Below are positions 1 through 5,504 of a stretch of DNA of 8,030 nucleotides, piece by piece. The notes beneath the pieces are model-generated. The model was not told the origin of the DNA. It was given only the letters and a program-made list of their open reading frames with translations, and made no database searches. The stretch's first letter is position 1. The number at the start of each line of letters is the position of its first letter. Source of the stretch: Pseudomonadota bacterium (lineage in GTDB: Bacteria > Myxococcota > Myxococcia > Myxococcales > Myxococcaceae); NCBI GenBank assembly GCA_023424585.1, contig JAFADT010000305.1:1-8030 (forward strand). Reading direction: 5' to 3'. Made by a program: the position numbers and the translations under genes.

Positions 1-200
1 GCCCGGGGGCGCGCGGGCGCGCTGGGGGCGGGCCCTCGTGGGGGCGTGGCGCGCGGCGGAGGGGCGGCGGGCTCGGATGGCTCCGGCGCGTCCGTGAAGC
101 GCGTCAGCCACGCGGCCCCCAGCGTGAACAGCAGGAACAGGCCCAGGCTCAGGCCGGGGATGAGGAGCCAGCGGACGACGGTGGGGTGCGAGGACGCCAT
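1..200 (-). CDS. Membrane-anchored Pro/Ala-rich protein, N-terminal part (runs off window)
   Basis: Only the first 66 codons are present; the gene continues beyond position 1. The ATG is at 200-198. Residues 11-33 form a strongly hydrophobic segment after a short N-terminus with His5 and Arg10, so this is a signal anchor or uncleaved signal peptide. From residue 38 on the chain is almost only Pro, Ala, Arg and Ser, like a disordered periplasmic or cytoplasmic linker before a domain that is not visible here. The ribosome-binding site is weak (GGGCTCCC lies just upstream). The gene lies 72 nt downstream of the membrane protein at 1220-273 on the same strand, with a strong hairpin in between, so co-transcription is uncertain. 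I do not recognise the family. The translated frame has the codon bias of its neighbours, which supports it being real. Confidence 0.6.
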   Translation of the reverse strand, partial: MASSHPTVVRWLLIPGLSLGLFLLFTLGAAWLTRFTDAPEPSEPAAPPPRATPPRGPAPSAPARPR

Positions 201-223
201 GGGCCGGGAGCCCGCGTGTCATA

Positions 224-251
224 CCCGCCTCACGGGGGGACGTGAAGCGGG
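224..251 (-). terminator. 11-bp hairpin between two minus-strand genes
   Basis: Read as minus-strand RNA, positions 251-241 (CCCGCUUCACG) pair with 234-224 (CGUGAGGCGGG). This gives an 11-bp stem with one G-U pair and a 6-nt loop of mostly C. It starts 21 nt after the TAG (275-273) of the upstream membrane-protein gene. There is no U-tract after the stem, so it is not a textbook intrinsic terminator. It could equally be a Rho-independent-like stop in a GC-rich genome, an mRNA 3'-end stabiliser, or an attenuator ahead of the next gene. Confidence 0.45.
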
Positions 252-272
252 GATGCACGCGAGCGCCCGAGG

Positions 273-1220
273 CTACGGGTACACCTCGCGCCGCGACGTG
301 GGCGTGGGCGTCGTCGGGGGCGTCACCACCGCGCCCTCGGCCCGGATGCGCTGCCTGCGGCTGACCCCCAGCGTGGCGCCGAGCACCGCCGCGACGAGCC
401 CCAGCAGGAGCCCCGCGAAGATGCCCCAGAACACGCGGCCGGAGCGATCCGCCACCTTCAGCGCGCCCTGCTGCGCCTGCTGGCCCACCTCGCTGGCCTT
501 GGCCTTGGCCTGGTCCACCTGCTGCTGCACGCGGTCGGCCACCCCTTCCGCGTCCTGGCGCGACAGGTTGGTGTTCTGCGCGATGTTGCTCACCAGCAGC
601 TCACGGTCCATGCGGCCCTGGCGCACGCCCTCGGTGACGATGTCCTTGGTCGCGGCCTCCAGCTGGTTCGCGGTGATGGCGGGCTTGCCCTCCTGCCGCA
701 GGCGCTGGTTCACCGGCCCGAGCGCGTCGTTGGCGTCCAGGCCGAACGCCTTCGCGGCGTTGCCGCCGCCCGCCACGGCGCCCACGGCCGCGGTGCCGCC
801 CGCGCCCACCGCCGCCTTGCCCACGTTGAGCACGGCGCCCAGCACGTTCGACACCAGCATGCCCACCACCATGACGCCGACGAGCGTCGTCAGGCCCCAG
901 AGCACCGCGCCGTGCAGCGCGCCTCCCCCCTTGTCCACGATGCCCGCGCTGCGCGCGGCCACCATGCCGCCCACGAAGAGGGCCACGAGCGGGACGATGA
1001 CGCTCCAGATGCCGGTGAAGATGCCCGCGGACTTCGCGCTCGCCGCGTTGGCGGGGTTCACCGAAGACAGGCCCAGCGCCAGCCCCAGCGTGTAGAGCAG
1101 GATCCAGACGCCCAGCGCGACGAAGGTGCCACCGAAGATGGCGCCCCAGCTCAGCTTGTACGCACTGCCCGGCACCGCTGGGATGATGCCGGCGCGTTCG
1201 CTCTCGACAATGGCTGCCAT
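273..1220 (-). CDS. Four-helix integral membrane protein of unknown function with central amphipathic domain
   Basis: This is a 315-aa inner-membrane protein. Hydrophobic segments lie at about residues 25-51, 66-90 and 101-131, followed by a Gly/Ala-rich stretch (132-160). A polar, Gln/Ala/Asp-rich, probably helical region covers about 161-260, and a last membrane segment covers about 263-286. The tail is basic (Arg288, Arg289, Arg291, Arg293) and Pro/Thr-rich. The N-terminal part, with its SWGAIFGG motif followed by a long hydrophobic helix, resembles a widespread family of uncharacterised proteobacterial membrane proteins, some annotated as 'PhnA-like'. That label carries no functional proof. 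The start at 1220 is supported by GAGGG ending 9 nt upstream. The gene lies 156 nt downstream of gluQRS on the same strand, with a hairpin between, so it may have its own promoter. No enzymatic motif is visible, so a structural or envelope-stress role is only a guess. Confidence 0.8.
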   Translation of the reverse strand: MAAIVESERAGIIPAVPGSAYKLSWGAIFGGTFVALGVWILLYTLGLALGLSSVNPANAASAKSAGIFTGIWSVIVPLVALFVGGMVAARSAGIVDKGGGALHGAVLWGLTTLVGVMVVGMLVSNVLGAVLNVGKAAVGAGGTAAVGAVAGGGNAAKAFGLDANDALGPVNQRLRQEGKPAITANQLEAATKDIVTEGVRQGRMDRELLVSNIAQNTNLSRQDAEGVADRVQQQVDQAKAKASEVGQQAQQGALKVADRSGRVFWGIFAGLLLGLVAAVLGATLGVSRRQRIRAEGAVVTPPTTPTPTSRREVYP

Positions 1221-1298
1221 AGGACTTCACCCTCGCTTCCCGTGTGCCGTCCGGCCGCGCTCGGGCACGGCTGGGACGGACGTGTCTGGAGGGAAGGT

Positions 1299-1311
1299 GT
1301 GCACGGTGCAC
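1299..1311. promoter_or_regulatory. Paired GTGCAC palindromes (possible operator)
   Basis: Two copies of the self-complementary hexamer GTGCAC stand one base apart, giving a 13-bp element that is itself a near-perfect palindrome. It lies in the 156-bp gap upstream of the membrane-protein gene, about 80 bp before its start codon, where a regulator of that gene could bind. No recognisable -35/-10 pair accompanies it. The operator role is inference from symmetry and position only. Confidence 0.25.
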
Positions 1312-1342
1312 GGCCCTTCTTTCCACCGCCTCACGGTCGCTC

Positions 1343-1374
1343 CGCCCCGGAGGGTGGGGTGGACGGCCGGGGCG
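1343..1374 (-). terminator. GC-rich hairpin just after gluQRS
   Basis: On the minus strand the 8-mer CGCCCCGG (1374-1367) is followed, after a 16-nt loop, by its exact complement CCGGGGCG (1350-1343). The stem begins 2 nt after the gluQRS stop codon (1379-1377). There is no U-run behind it. It is a candidate 3'-end or termination structure separating gluQRS from the downstream membrane-protein gene, but stems of this length occur by chance in DNA this GC-rich. Confidence 0.35.
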
Positions 1375-1376
1375 CC

Positions 1377-2330
1377 TCAGCGCAGGCCGAGCGCGTCGAG
1401 GAGCAGTGCCTCGCGCGCCACCACCGGCGCGCGAGGCAGCGCGTCCGTGCGGTAGCGCGCGACGAGCGCGGGCAGGGTCACCGGGCCGCCGTCGCCCAGG
1501 CCGCTCCATGCGGCGAGCAGGCCCAGGACCTGCTCGGGAGGCCGGCCGCGCGCCCGCAGCTCCGCGAGCGCGAACGCCCCGTCGCGCTTCGCCAGCCGCT
1601 TGCCGTCCTCGCCCAGCACCAGCGGCACGTGGAGGAACGCGGGCGCGGGCAGGCCCAGCGCGGCGTAGAGCTGGAGCTGCCGGGGCGTGGAGGGCAGCAG
1701 GTCGTCCCCGCGCAGCACGTGGGTGATGCCGCTGGCCGCGTCGTCCACCACCACCGCCAGCTGGTAGCTGGCCACGCCGTCGTTGCGGCGCACCACGAAG
1801 TCCCCCACCAGCGCCCGCACGTCCTGGACGTAGGGGCCCATCAGCTCGTCCACGAAGCGCACCTCGCCTTCGCGCGCGCGGAAGCGGTACGCGGGGGGGC
1901 GCGTGCGGGCGCGCTCCGAGGCCTGCGCGGCGGTGAGGCGCGCGCAGGTGCCCGGGTAGCGCGGGCCCTCGTCGGACAGGCCGTGGGGGGCGCTCGCCGC
2001 GCGGGCGATCTCCGCGCGCGTGCAGAAGCACGGGTAGATGAGCCCCTCTCGCGCGAGCTGCTCCTGGGCCTCGCGGTAGACGCCGTCGCGCTCGCTCTGG
2101 ATGAGCGGCGGCTCGTCCCAGTCCAGGCCCAGCCAGCGCAGGTCCTCGTAGAGGTCCTGGAGGAACTGGGGGCGGCAGCGCGCGCGGTCCAGGTCCTCGA
2201 TGCGCAGGAGGAACGCGCCGCCCGCGGCCCGCGCCTGGAGCCAGCCCAGCAGCGCGCTTCTCACGTTGCCCAGGTGCATGCGGCCGGTGGGGCTGGGGGC
2301 GAAGCGTCCTCGCATCGTGGCGGGGACCAT
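1377..2330 (-). CDS. gluQRS: Glutamyl-Q tRNA(Asp) synthetase
   Basis: GluQRS activates glutamate with ATP and attaches it to the queuosine base in the anticodon of tRNA(Asp), not to a tRNA 3' end. The 317-aa product matches the family's roughly 300 aa and lacks the anticodon-binding C-terminal half of true GluRS. Visible signatures are GRFAPSPTG (8-16), the HIGH-type motif HLGN (19-22), RIEDLD (43-48), and the KMSKS-type motif KRLAKR (244-249). The family zinc site is also present as Cys101-x-Cys103 with Tyr125 and Cys129, spaced as Y-x3-C. I chose the ATG at 2330 because GGGGA lies 4 nt upstream and it leaves a short leader before GRFAPSP, as in E. coli. The ATG at 2315 is possible but has no ribosome-binding site, and the open frame up to 2438 runs into the divergent gene. 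The start codon lies in the loop of a 9-bp hairpin. Confidence 0.93.
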   Translation of the reverse strand: MVPATMRGRFAPSPTGRMHLGNVRSALLGWLQARAAGGAFLLRIEDLDRARCRPQFLQDLYEDLRWLGLDWDEPPLIQSERDGVYREAQEQLAREGLIYPCFCTRAEIARAASAPHGLSDEGPRYPGTCARLTAAQASERARTRPPAYRFRAREGEVRFVDELMGPYVQDVRALVGDFVVRRNDGVASYQLAVVVDDAASGITHVLRGDDLLPSTPRQLQLYAALGLPAPAFLHVPLVLGEDGKRLAKRDGAFALAELRARGRPPEQVLGLLAAWSGLGDGGPVTLPALVARYRTDALPRAPVVAREALLLDALGLR

Positions 2331-2342
2331 AACGTCCCCGCC
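2319..2342 (-). promoter_or_regulatory. Hairpin enclosing the gluQRS start codon
   Basis: Minus-strand positions 2342-2334 (GGCGGGGAC) and 2327-2319 (GUCCCCGCC) are exact complements, a 9-bp stem of which eight pairs are G-C. The 6-nt loop GUUAUG (2333-2328) contains the proposed gluQRS start codon, and the GGGGA ribosome-binding stretch sits inside the 5' arm. If formed in the mRNA, this would block ribosome loading. As DNA it is also a 24-bp dyad that a repressor could bind. The pairing is seen directly; regulation is inference. Confidence 0.5.
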
Positions 2343-2366
2343 CGCGGGGCAGGGAGAGAATGCCCC
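2336..2366. repeat. Two overlapping inverted repeats in the divergent intergenic region
   Basis: GGGGCA (2346-2351) and TGCCCC (2361-2366) are perfect 6-bp inverted arms around a 9-bp spacer. A second dyad, CCCCGC (2336-2341) and GCGGGG (2344-2349), overlaps it on one side. On the other side it overlaps the hairpin at 2319-2342 that encloses the gluQRS start. The middle dyad therefore competes with both neighbours for the same bases. This lies between gluQRS and the divergent phosphoesterase gene, which are 73 bp apart, so operators or a leader-RNA switch are both possible. Confidence 0.4.
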
Positions 2367-2386
2367 GTTGCTTCCCTCCGTTGCTT
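2365..2386. repeat. 9-bp direct repeat CCGTTGCTT
   Basis: CCGTTGCTT occurs at 2365-2373 and again at 2378-2386, 13 bp apart start to start, just upstream of the phosphoesterase ATG at 2404. Tandem sites with this spacing can be activator or repressor half-sites, though 13 bp is more than one helical turn. No matching -35/-10 pair is obvious, and the TTGC cores have no GG dinucleotide at the distance a sigma-54 promoter needs. The function is unproven. Confidence 0.3.
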
Positions 2387-2403
2387 GGGGTGTGACTCCC
2401 TCC

Positions 2404-3258
2404 ATGCGCTTCCTGCACTGCTCCGATGTCCACATCACCGAGGACTACTTCGCCCTGCCGCTGCGCAAGCTGGGCTGGCGCCGCTGGGTGGCGCTCGTCG
2501 AGCTGACGGCGGGGGGCCGGGCGAAGGCCTACCGGAACGCGCGGGCCACGCTGTCCACCATCGCCCGCGAGGCGGGCGCGCACGGCGTGGACCACTTCAT
2601 CCTCTCCGGCGACCTCACCGCCTACGCCCTGGAGGGCGAGTTCCGCGCCGCCCGCGCCGCGCTCTCGCCCCTGGCGCCCACGCCCGCGCGCTGCACCGTC
2701 ATCCCCGGCAACCACGACGTCTTCACCCCCGGCGCCGCCCGCGAGGGCCGCTTCGCCCGGCACTTCGGGGACCTGCTCCAGAGCGACCTGCCGGAGTACC
2801 GCCGCGAGGGCGCGTTCCCCTTCGTGCGCCTGGTGGGCGAGGGCGCCGCGGTGGTGGGGCTGTGCTCCGCGCGCCCGCTGCCCACGCCGGGCCTGTCCTA
2901 CGGCACCGTGGGCCCCGCGCAGCTCGAGGGCCTGGCGGCCCTGCTGAAGGACGCCCGGCTGGACGGCCGCGCCATCCTGGTGGTGGTGCACCACGCGCCC
3001 CGGAGCTCCGCGAACCACGCGGACGGCTGGCACCACGGCCTGCATGACGCGGACGCCCTCCTGAAGCTCCTGCCGGGCCCGCGCTTCGCGGTGCTCCACG
3101 GCCACATCCACCAGCGCTACCACCACCCGGCCACGCGGGACCGGCCCCACCTGTTCGGCGCGGGCTCCTCCACCCAGGCGGGGAAGGAGGGCTACTGGCT
3201 CATCGAGGTCGAGGGCGGCGTCGTGGTGGGCGGCACCCAGCACGTCCCGGCGCTGTGA
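2404..3258 (+). CDS. Calcineurin-like metallophosphoesterase, class III (CpdA-type) cyclic-nucleotide phosphodiesterase candidate
   Basis: This is a 284-aa cytoplasmic enzyme with no signal peptide. All five blocks of the calcineurin-like dinuclear metal site are present: Asp8-x-His10 (CSDVH), Gly69-Asp70 (GDLT), GNHD at 102-105, the His196-His197 pair (VVVHHAP), and GHIH at 233-236. The order and total length match class III cyclic-nucleotide phosphodiesterases such as CpdA, which hydrolyse cAMP. Related enzymes also attack 2',3'-cyclic nucleotides or other phosphodiesters, so the substrate is not fixed by sequence. A region rich in Arg, Trp and Leu (about 18-50) between blocks I and II is a family-specific insertion. 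I placed the start at the ATG directly before the first metal-binding block; an upstream open frame reaches 2200 but overlaps gluQRS. The ribosome-binding site is poor. The cyclase gene follows after 33 nt on the same strand, which favours a cyclic-nucleotide role. Confidence 0.9.
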   Translation: MRFLHCSDVHITEDYFALPLRKLGWRRWVALVELTAGGRAKAYRNARATLSTIAREAGAHGVDHFILSGDLTAYALEGEFRAARAALSPLAPTPARCTVIPGNHDVFTPGAAREGRFARHFGDLLQSDLPEYRREGAFPFVRLVGEGAAVVGLCSARPLPTPGLSYGTVGPAQLEGLAALLKDARLDGRAILVVVHHAPRSSANHADGWHHGLHDADALLKLLPGPRFAVLHGHIHQRYHHPATRDRPHLFGAGSSTQAGKEGYWLIEVEGGVVVGGTQHVPAL

Positions 3259-3291
3259 CAGTTCCCCCGGGCGGCGGTACAAGGGGCGCAC

Positions 3292-4902
3292 ATGACCCCG
3301 GCGCCCACGTCCCCACCCGCTGAGCTGTCCCTGGAGGAGCACCGCTTCCTGCGCGAGCTGGGCCGCGTCACGGACGACCTCCTGGAGGAGAGCCTCCGGG
3401 AGCGCGAGACGCTCACCCAGTGCTTCCGGCGCTGCTTCCCCACGCTGCTCTCGCGCCTGGGCGCGCGCGCCATCGCCCTCACCACGCGCGACGAGGAGCT
3501 GGTGGAGCAGACCTGGGGCGAGGGCGACTGGGGCGGCGTCTTCCCCGGCGGGCTGCTGGCGGGGCCCGTGGGGCAGCGCGTCCACGACACGGGCACGCTC
3601 ATCACCCAGACGCTGGACGTGGCGGGCTCACCGGTGGGCACGCTGGGCGTGCTCTACGCGGGGCCGCCCGGCGATGCGGGCACCACCGCGGGGCGCCTGC
3701 GCGCGCTGGACGTGGTGGCGGAGGAGCTGGACACGGTGCTGATGCTGGTCCACACCGCGTCGGAGAAGCACCAGCTCATCCTCCAGTGCAACGAGCACCT
3801 GGCCAACCCCGTCTTCGAGGCGGGCATGGACCACGCGGTGCGCACGCTGTCGCAGCGGGTGCGGCTGCCGGGCTTCCTGCTCCTGTACCGCGACGCCGTG
3901 CAGCCGCAGGTGCTGCACTACCGCACGTACCGCCACGGGCAGCTGGAGTACGAGAGCGGAGAGCAGCCCAGCGCCCCGCTGGAGACGCTGCTGCACCAGC
4001 ACGGCACGCGGCTGCTGCACGGGGACGCGGGCGTGCTCAAGCGCCTGTTCGACGGGCGCACCACGGAGGCGGTGCTCATCTCCGCGGCCGCGCGCAGCGA
4101 GCCCCTGGGCAAGATCATCGTCTGGAGCAACGAGGGCTTCTCCGCGTACGCGATGGACCTCATCCGCGTGCTGGCCTCCACGCTGAGCCAGCGCCTGCTG
4201 GACTACAACCGCGAGCGCATCCACCTGTCGCAGTTCTTCCCCACGGTGGCCATCGACGCGCTCCTGGAGGACCCGGACTACGCGCGGCACCTGCGCGCGC
4301 AGGAGCAGGAGGTGGGCATCCTGTTCGCGGACATCAACGGCTTCACCCGCATCTGCGAGCAGGGCTTCGACAGCCCGCGCAGCATCGGCCGCTTCGTGGA
4401 CGAGTGGAGCGCGCGCGCCGTGGACCGCATCTGGGCGCACGGCGGCGTCTTCGACAAGATGGTGGGCGACTGCGTCATCGGCCTCTTCGGCCCGCCCTTC
4501 TTCCAGACGGACCGCGTGCGCCGCGCGGAGGCCGCCGTGCGCGCCGCGCAGGACATCCAGGCCTTCACCGCGGAGCTGAGCGGACGCGAGGAGGTGGCCG
4601 CGCTGTGCCGGCGGGTGAAGCTGCCGGGGCTGGGCGTGGCGGTGGGCGTGAACCTGGCCACCGCGAACTGCGGCCTCTTCGGGCCCAACCGCAACTACAC
4701 CGCGTTCTCCAGCGGCATGAACCAGACCGCGCGCCTGCAGTCGCTGGCGGGCTTCCGTGAGACGCTGGTGATGGAGAGCGTGCACGAGGCGCTGAAGCAG
4801 TCCCAGGAGCCCTTCGTGCGCAAGCTCCACTTTGGCCCCCTCACGGAATCGCCGGTGAAGAACGTGGCCCAGCCGCTGCGGCACTACCGGCTGCTGCCGT
4901 AG
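3292..4902 (+). CDS. Class III (IIIb-like) adenylate cyclase with N-terminal tandem GAF-like sensors
   Basis: This 536-aa soluble protein would convert ATP to cAMP. Residues about 15-155 and 160-305 look like two GAF-type modules, with helix-strand patterns and no membrane segments. A linker at about 308-326 (LSQFFPTVAIDALL) leads into the catalytic domain (about 338-500). There the metal-binding aspartates are Asp347 (FADINGF) and Asp393 (VGDC). The purine-specifying Lys is Lys389 (KMVGD), and the transition-state pair is Asn477 and Arg481. The second substrate-specifying position, seven residues before Asn477, is Thr470, the Lys/Thr pattern of class IIIb adenylate cyclases. The usual IGD stretch just before this Asn is replaced by FSSG (472-475). 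The start is fixed by AAGGGG (3281-3286) 5 nt upstream. The gene is probably co-transcribed with the upstream phosphodiesterase. It ends 15 nt from the stop of a convergent gene. The product is assigned confidently as a nucleotide cyclase, and adenylate specificity is likely. Confidence 0.92.
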   Translation: MTPAPTSPPAELSLEEHRFLRELGRVTDDLLEESLRERETLTQCFRRCFPTLLSRLGARAIALTTRDEELVEQTWGEGDWGGVFPGGLLAGPVGQRVHDTGTLITQTLDVAGSPVGTLGVLYAGPPGDAGTTAGRLRALDVVAEELDTVLMLVHTASEKHQLILQCNEHLANPVFEAGMDHAVRTLSQRVRLPGFLLLYRDAVQPQVLHYRTYRHGQLEYESGEQPSAPLETLLHQHGTRLLHGDAGVLKRLFDGRTTEAVLISAAARSEPLGKIIVWSNEGFSAYAMDLIRVLASTLSQRLLDYNRERIHLSQFFPTVAIDALLEDPDYARHLRAQEQEVGILFADINGFTRICEQGFDSPRSIGRFVDEWSARAVDRIWAHGGVFDKMVGDCVIGLFGPPFFQTDRVRRAEAAVRAAQDIQAFTAELSGREEVAALCRRVKLPGLGVAVGVNLATANCGLFGPNRNYTAFSSGMNQTARLQSLAGFRETLVMESVHEALKQSQEPFVRKLHFGPLTESPVKNVAQPLRHYRLLP

Positions 4903-4917
4903 CGCGCGCGGGCCGCT

Positions 4918-5304
4918 TCAGGCGAGCAGGTGCGTGCCCGCGTAGCGGCGGGAGAAGTGGATCCACCGGCGCTCGTCCACCTCCACCTGCCACTCGCTGT
5001 TGGGCGTCAGCGGCAGGCGCTGCTTGAGGAAGTTCTCCAGGTGGTCCGCCGCCTTGAGCGGCGTGAGCCCCGGCGCGCGGAAGGCGATGTGCAGCACCAC
5101 GTCCAGGGACGGGGCCACGTCCACCGACGCACAGATGCGCAGCGGGCCCACGCGGCGCTGGTACTGGGTGTCCTGCGCCGGCCACGCGGCGGAGCCCTCG
5201 GGCTGCGCGGGCGCCTGCTCGAGCCAGTTGTCGGGGATCAGGATGAAGTCGAGCAGCTCGCTGCTCGCCTCTTCCACCGTGCCGTGCTCCTGGATGGAAA
5301 GCAT
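4918..5304 (-). CDS. Conserved-looking orphan protein, 128 aa
   Basis: I do not recognise this protein. It is a small soluble, slightly acidic chain without signal peptide, membrane segment, Cys cluster or catalytic motif. Visible features are an acidic, helical N-terminus (HGTVEEASSELLDF), a Pro/Ala/Gln-rich stretch at about 30-48, and a predicted strand region at 52-75 with alternating hydrophobics. A helix follows at about 82-97 (LKAADHLENFLKQ), then a Trp-rich C-terminal strand pair (EWQVEVDERRWIHF, 104-117). This could be a small alpha/beta fold of about one domain. The start at 5304 is fixed by a perfect GGAGGT 5 nt upstream; a longer open frame from 5412 has no such site. It converges on the cyclase gene with 15 nt between stops and lies 200 nt downstream of rlmN on the same strand. 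The gap is long enough for its own promoter. Confidence 0.75.
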   Translation of the reverse strand: MLSIQEHGTVEEASSELLDFILIPDNWLEQAPAQPEGSAAWPAQDTQYQRRVGPLRICASVDVAPSLDVVLHIAFRAPGLTPLKAADHLENFLKQRLPLTPNSEWQVEVDERRWIHFSRRYAGTHLLA

Positions 5305-5309
5305 TGCCC

Positions 5310-5315
5310 ACCTCC
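5310..5315 (-). promoter_or_regulatory. Strong Shine-Dalgarno fixing the orphan gene's start
   Basis: The minus strand reads GGAGGT at 5315-5310, then 5 nt, then the ATG at 5304-5302. This is the strongest ribosome-binding site in the window. It decides between the start at 5304 and the longer open frame beginning at 5412. Confidence 0.7.
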
Positions 5316-5463
5316 GCCGGAGAAGCCGTTGGGGTTGCGTGGAAGCCGTCGTCAAAGAATGTGCCCACGAGCCCATGCCACGCAAGGGCCCACGAACATC
5401 CGCGTCCCGCACACACCTCGTGACGCACGTGCGGGCGGGGCGGACGCTAGCGCTTCAGGGTGA

Positions 5464-5497
5464 CATGGCGGGGCGGGGGTGTGCCATGCGACCCCGC
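5464..5497 (-). terminator. Interlocking inverted repeats after rlmN (terminator or pseudoknot candidate)
   Basis: Just 7 nt after the rlmN stop (5507-5505), minus-strand RNA 5497-5491 (GCGGGGU) can pair with 5480-5473 (ACCCCCGC), giving 7 bp with one bulged C. The 10-nt loop contains CAUGGC (5488-5483), exactly complementary to GCCAUG at 5469-5464. The two stems could interlock as an H-type pseudoknot or form alternative hairpins. There is no U-tract. The role as rlmN's 3' end is inferred from position. Confidence 0.4.
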
Positions 5498-5504
5498 ACG
5501 CTGC

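Noticed and set aside
46..1095. Plus-strand open frame opposite the membrane-protein gene
   Set aside because: It is the antisense shadow of 1220-273, with a Ser/Thr/Pro/Ala-rich translation and no motif or ribosome-binding site.
2357..2386. TTGC cores as a sigma-54 promoter upstream of the phosphoesterase
   Set aside because: Neither TTGC has the required GG dinucleotide at the -24 position.
2331..2438. N-terminal extension of gluQRS up to 2438
   Set aside because: The extra residues do not resemble the family, which begins close to GRFAPSP, and it would overlap the divergent phosphoesterase start.
601..3585. A minus-strand open frame of about 990 codons, plus several plus-strand frames of 350-700 codons
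   Set aside because: They overlap genes with clear family motifs in other frames. Their products are low-complexity Arg/Ala/Gly/Pro/His-rich chains typical of off-frame reading in GC-rich DNA.
5325..5356. TTGACG (5355-5350, minus) as a sigma-70 -35 box for the orphan gene
   Set aside because: No acceptable -10 sequence follows at 16-18 bp; the region there is GC-rich.
5305..5412. Longer version of the 128-aa orphan protein starting at 5412
   Set aside because: The perfect GGAGGT lies just before 5304, and the extension looks like translated intergenic DNA.
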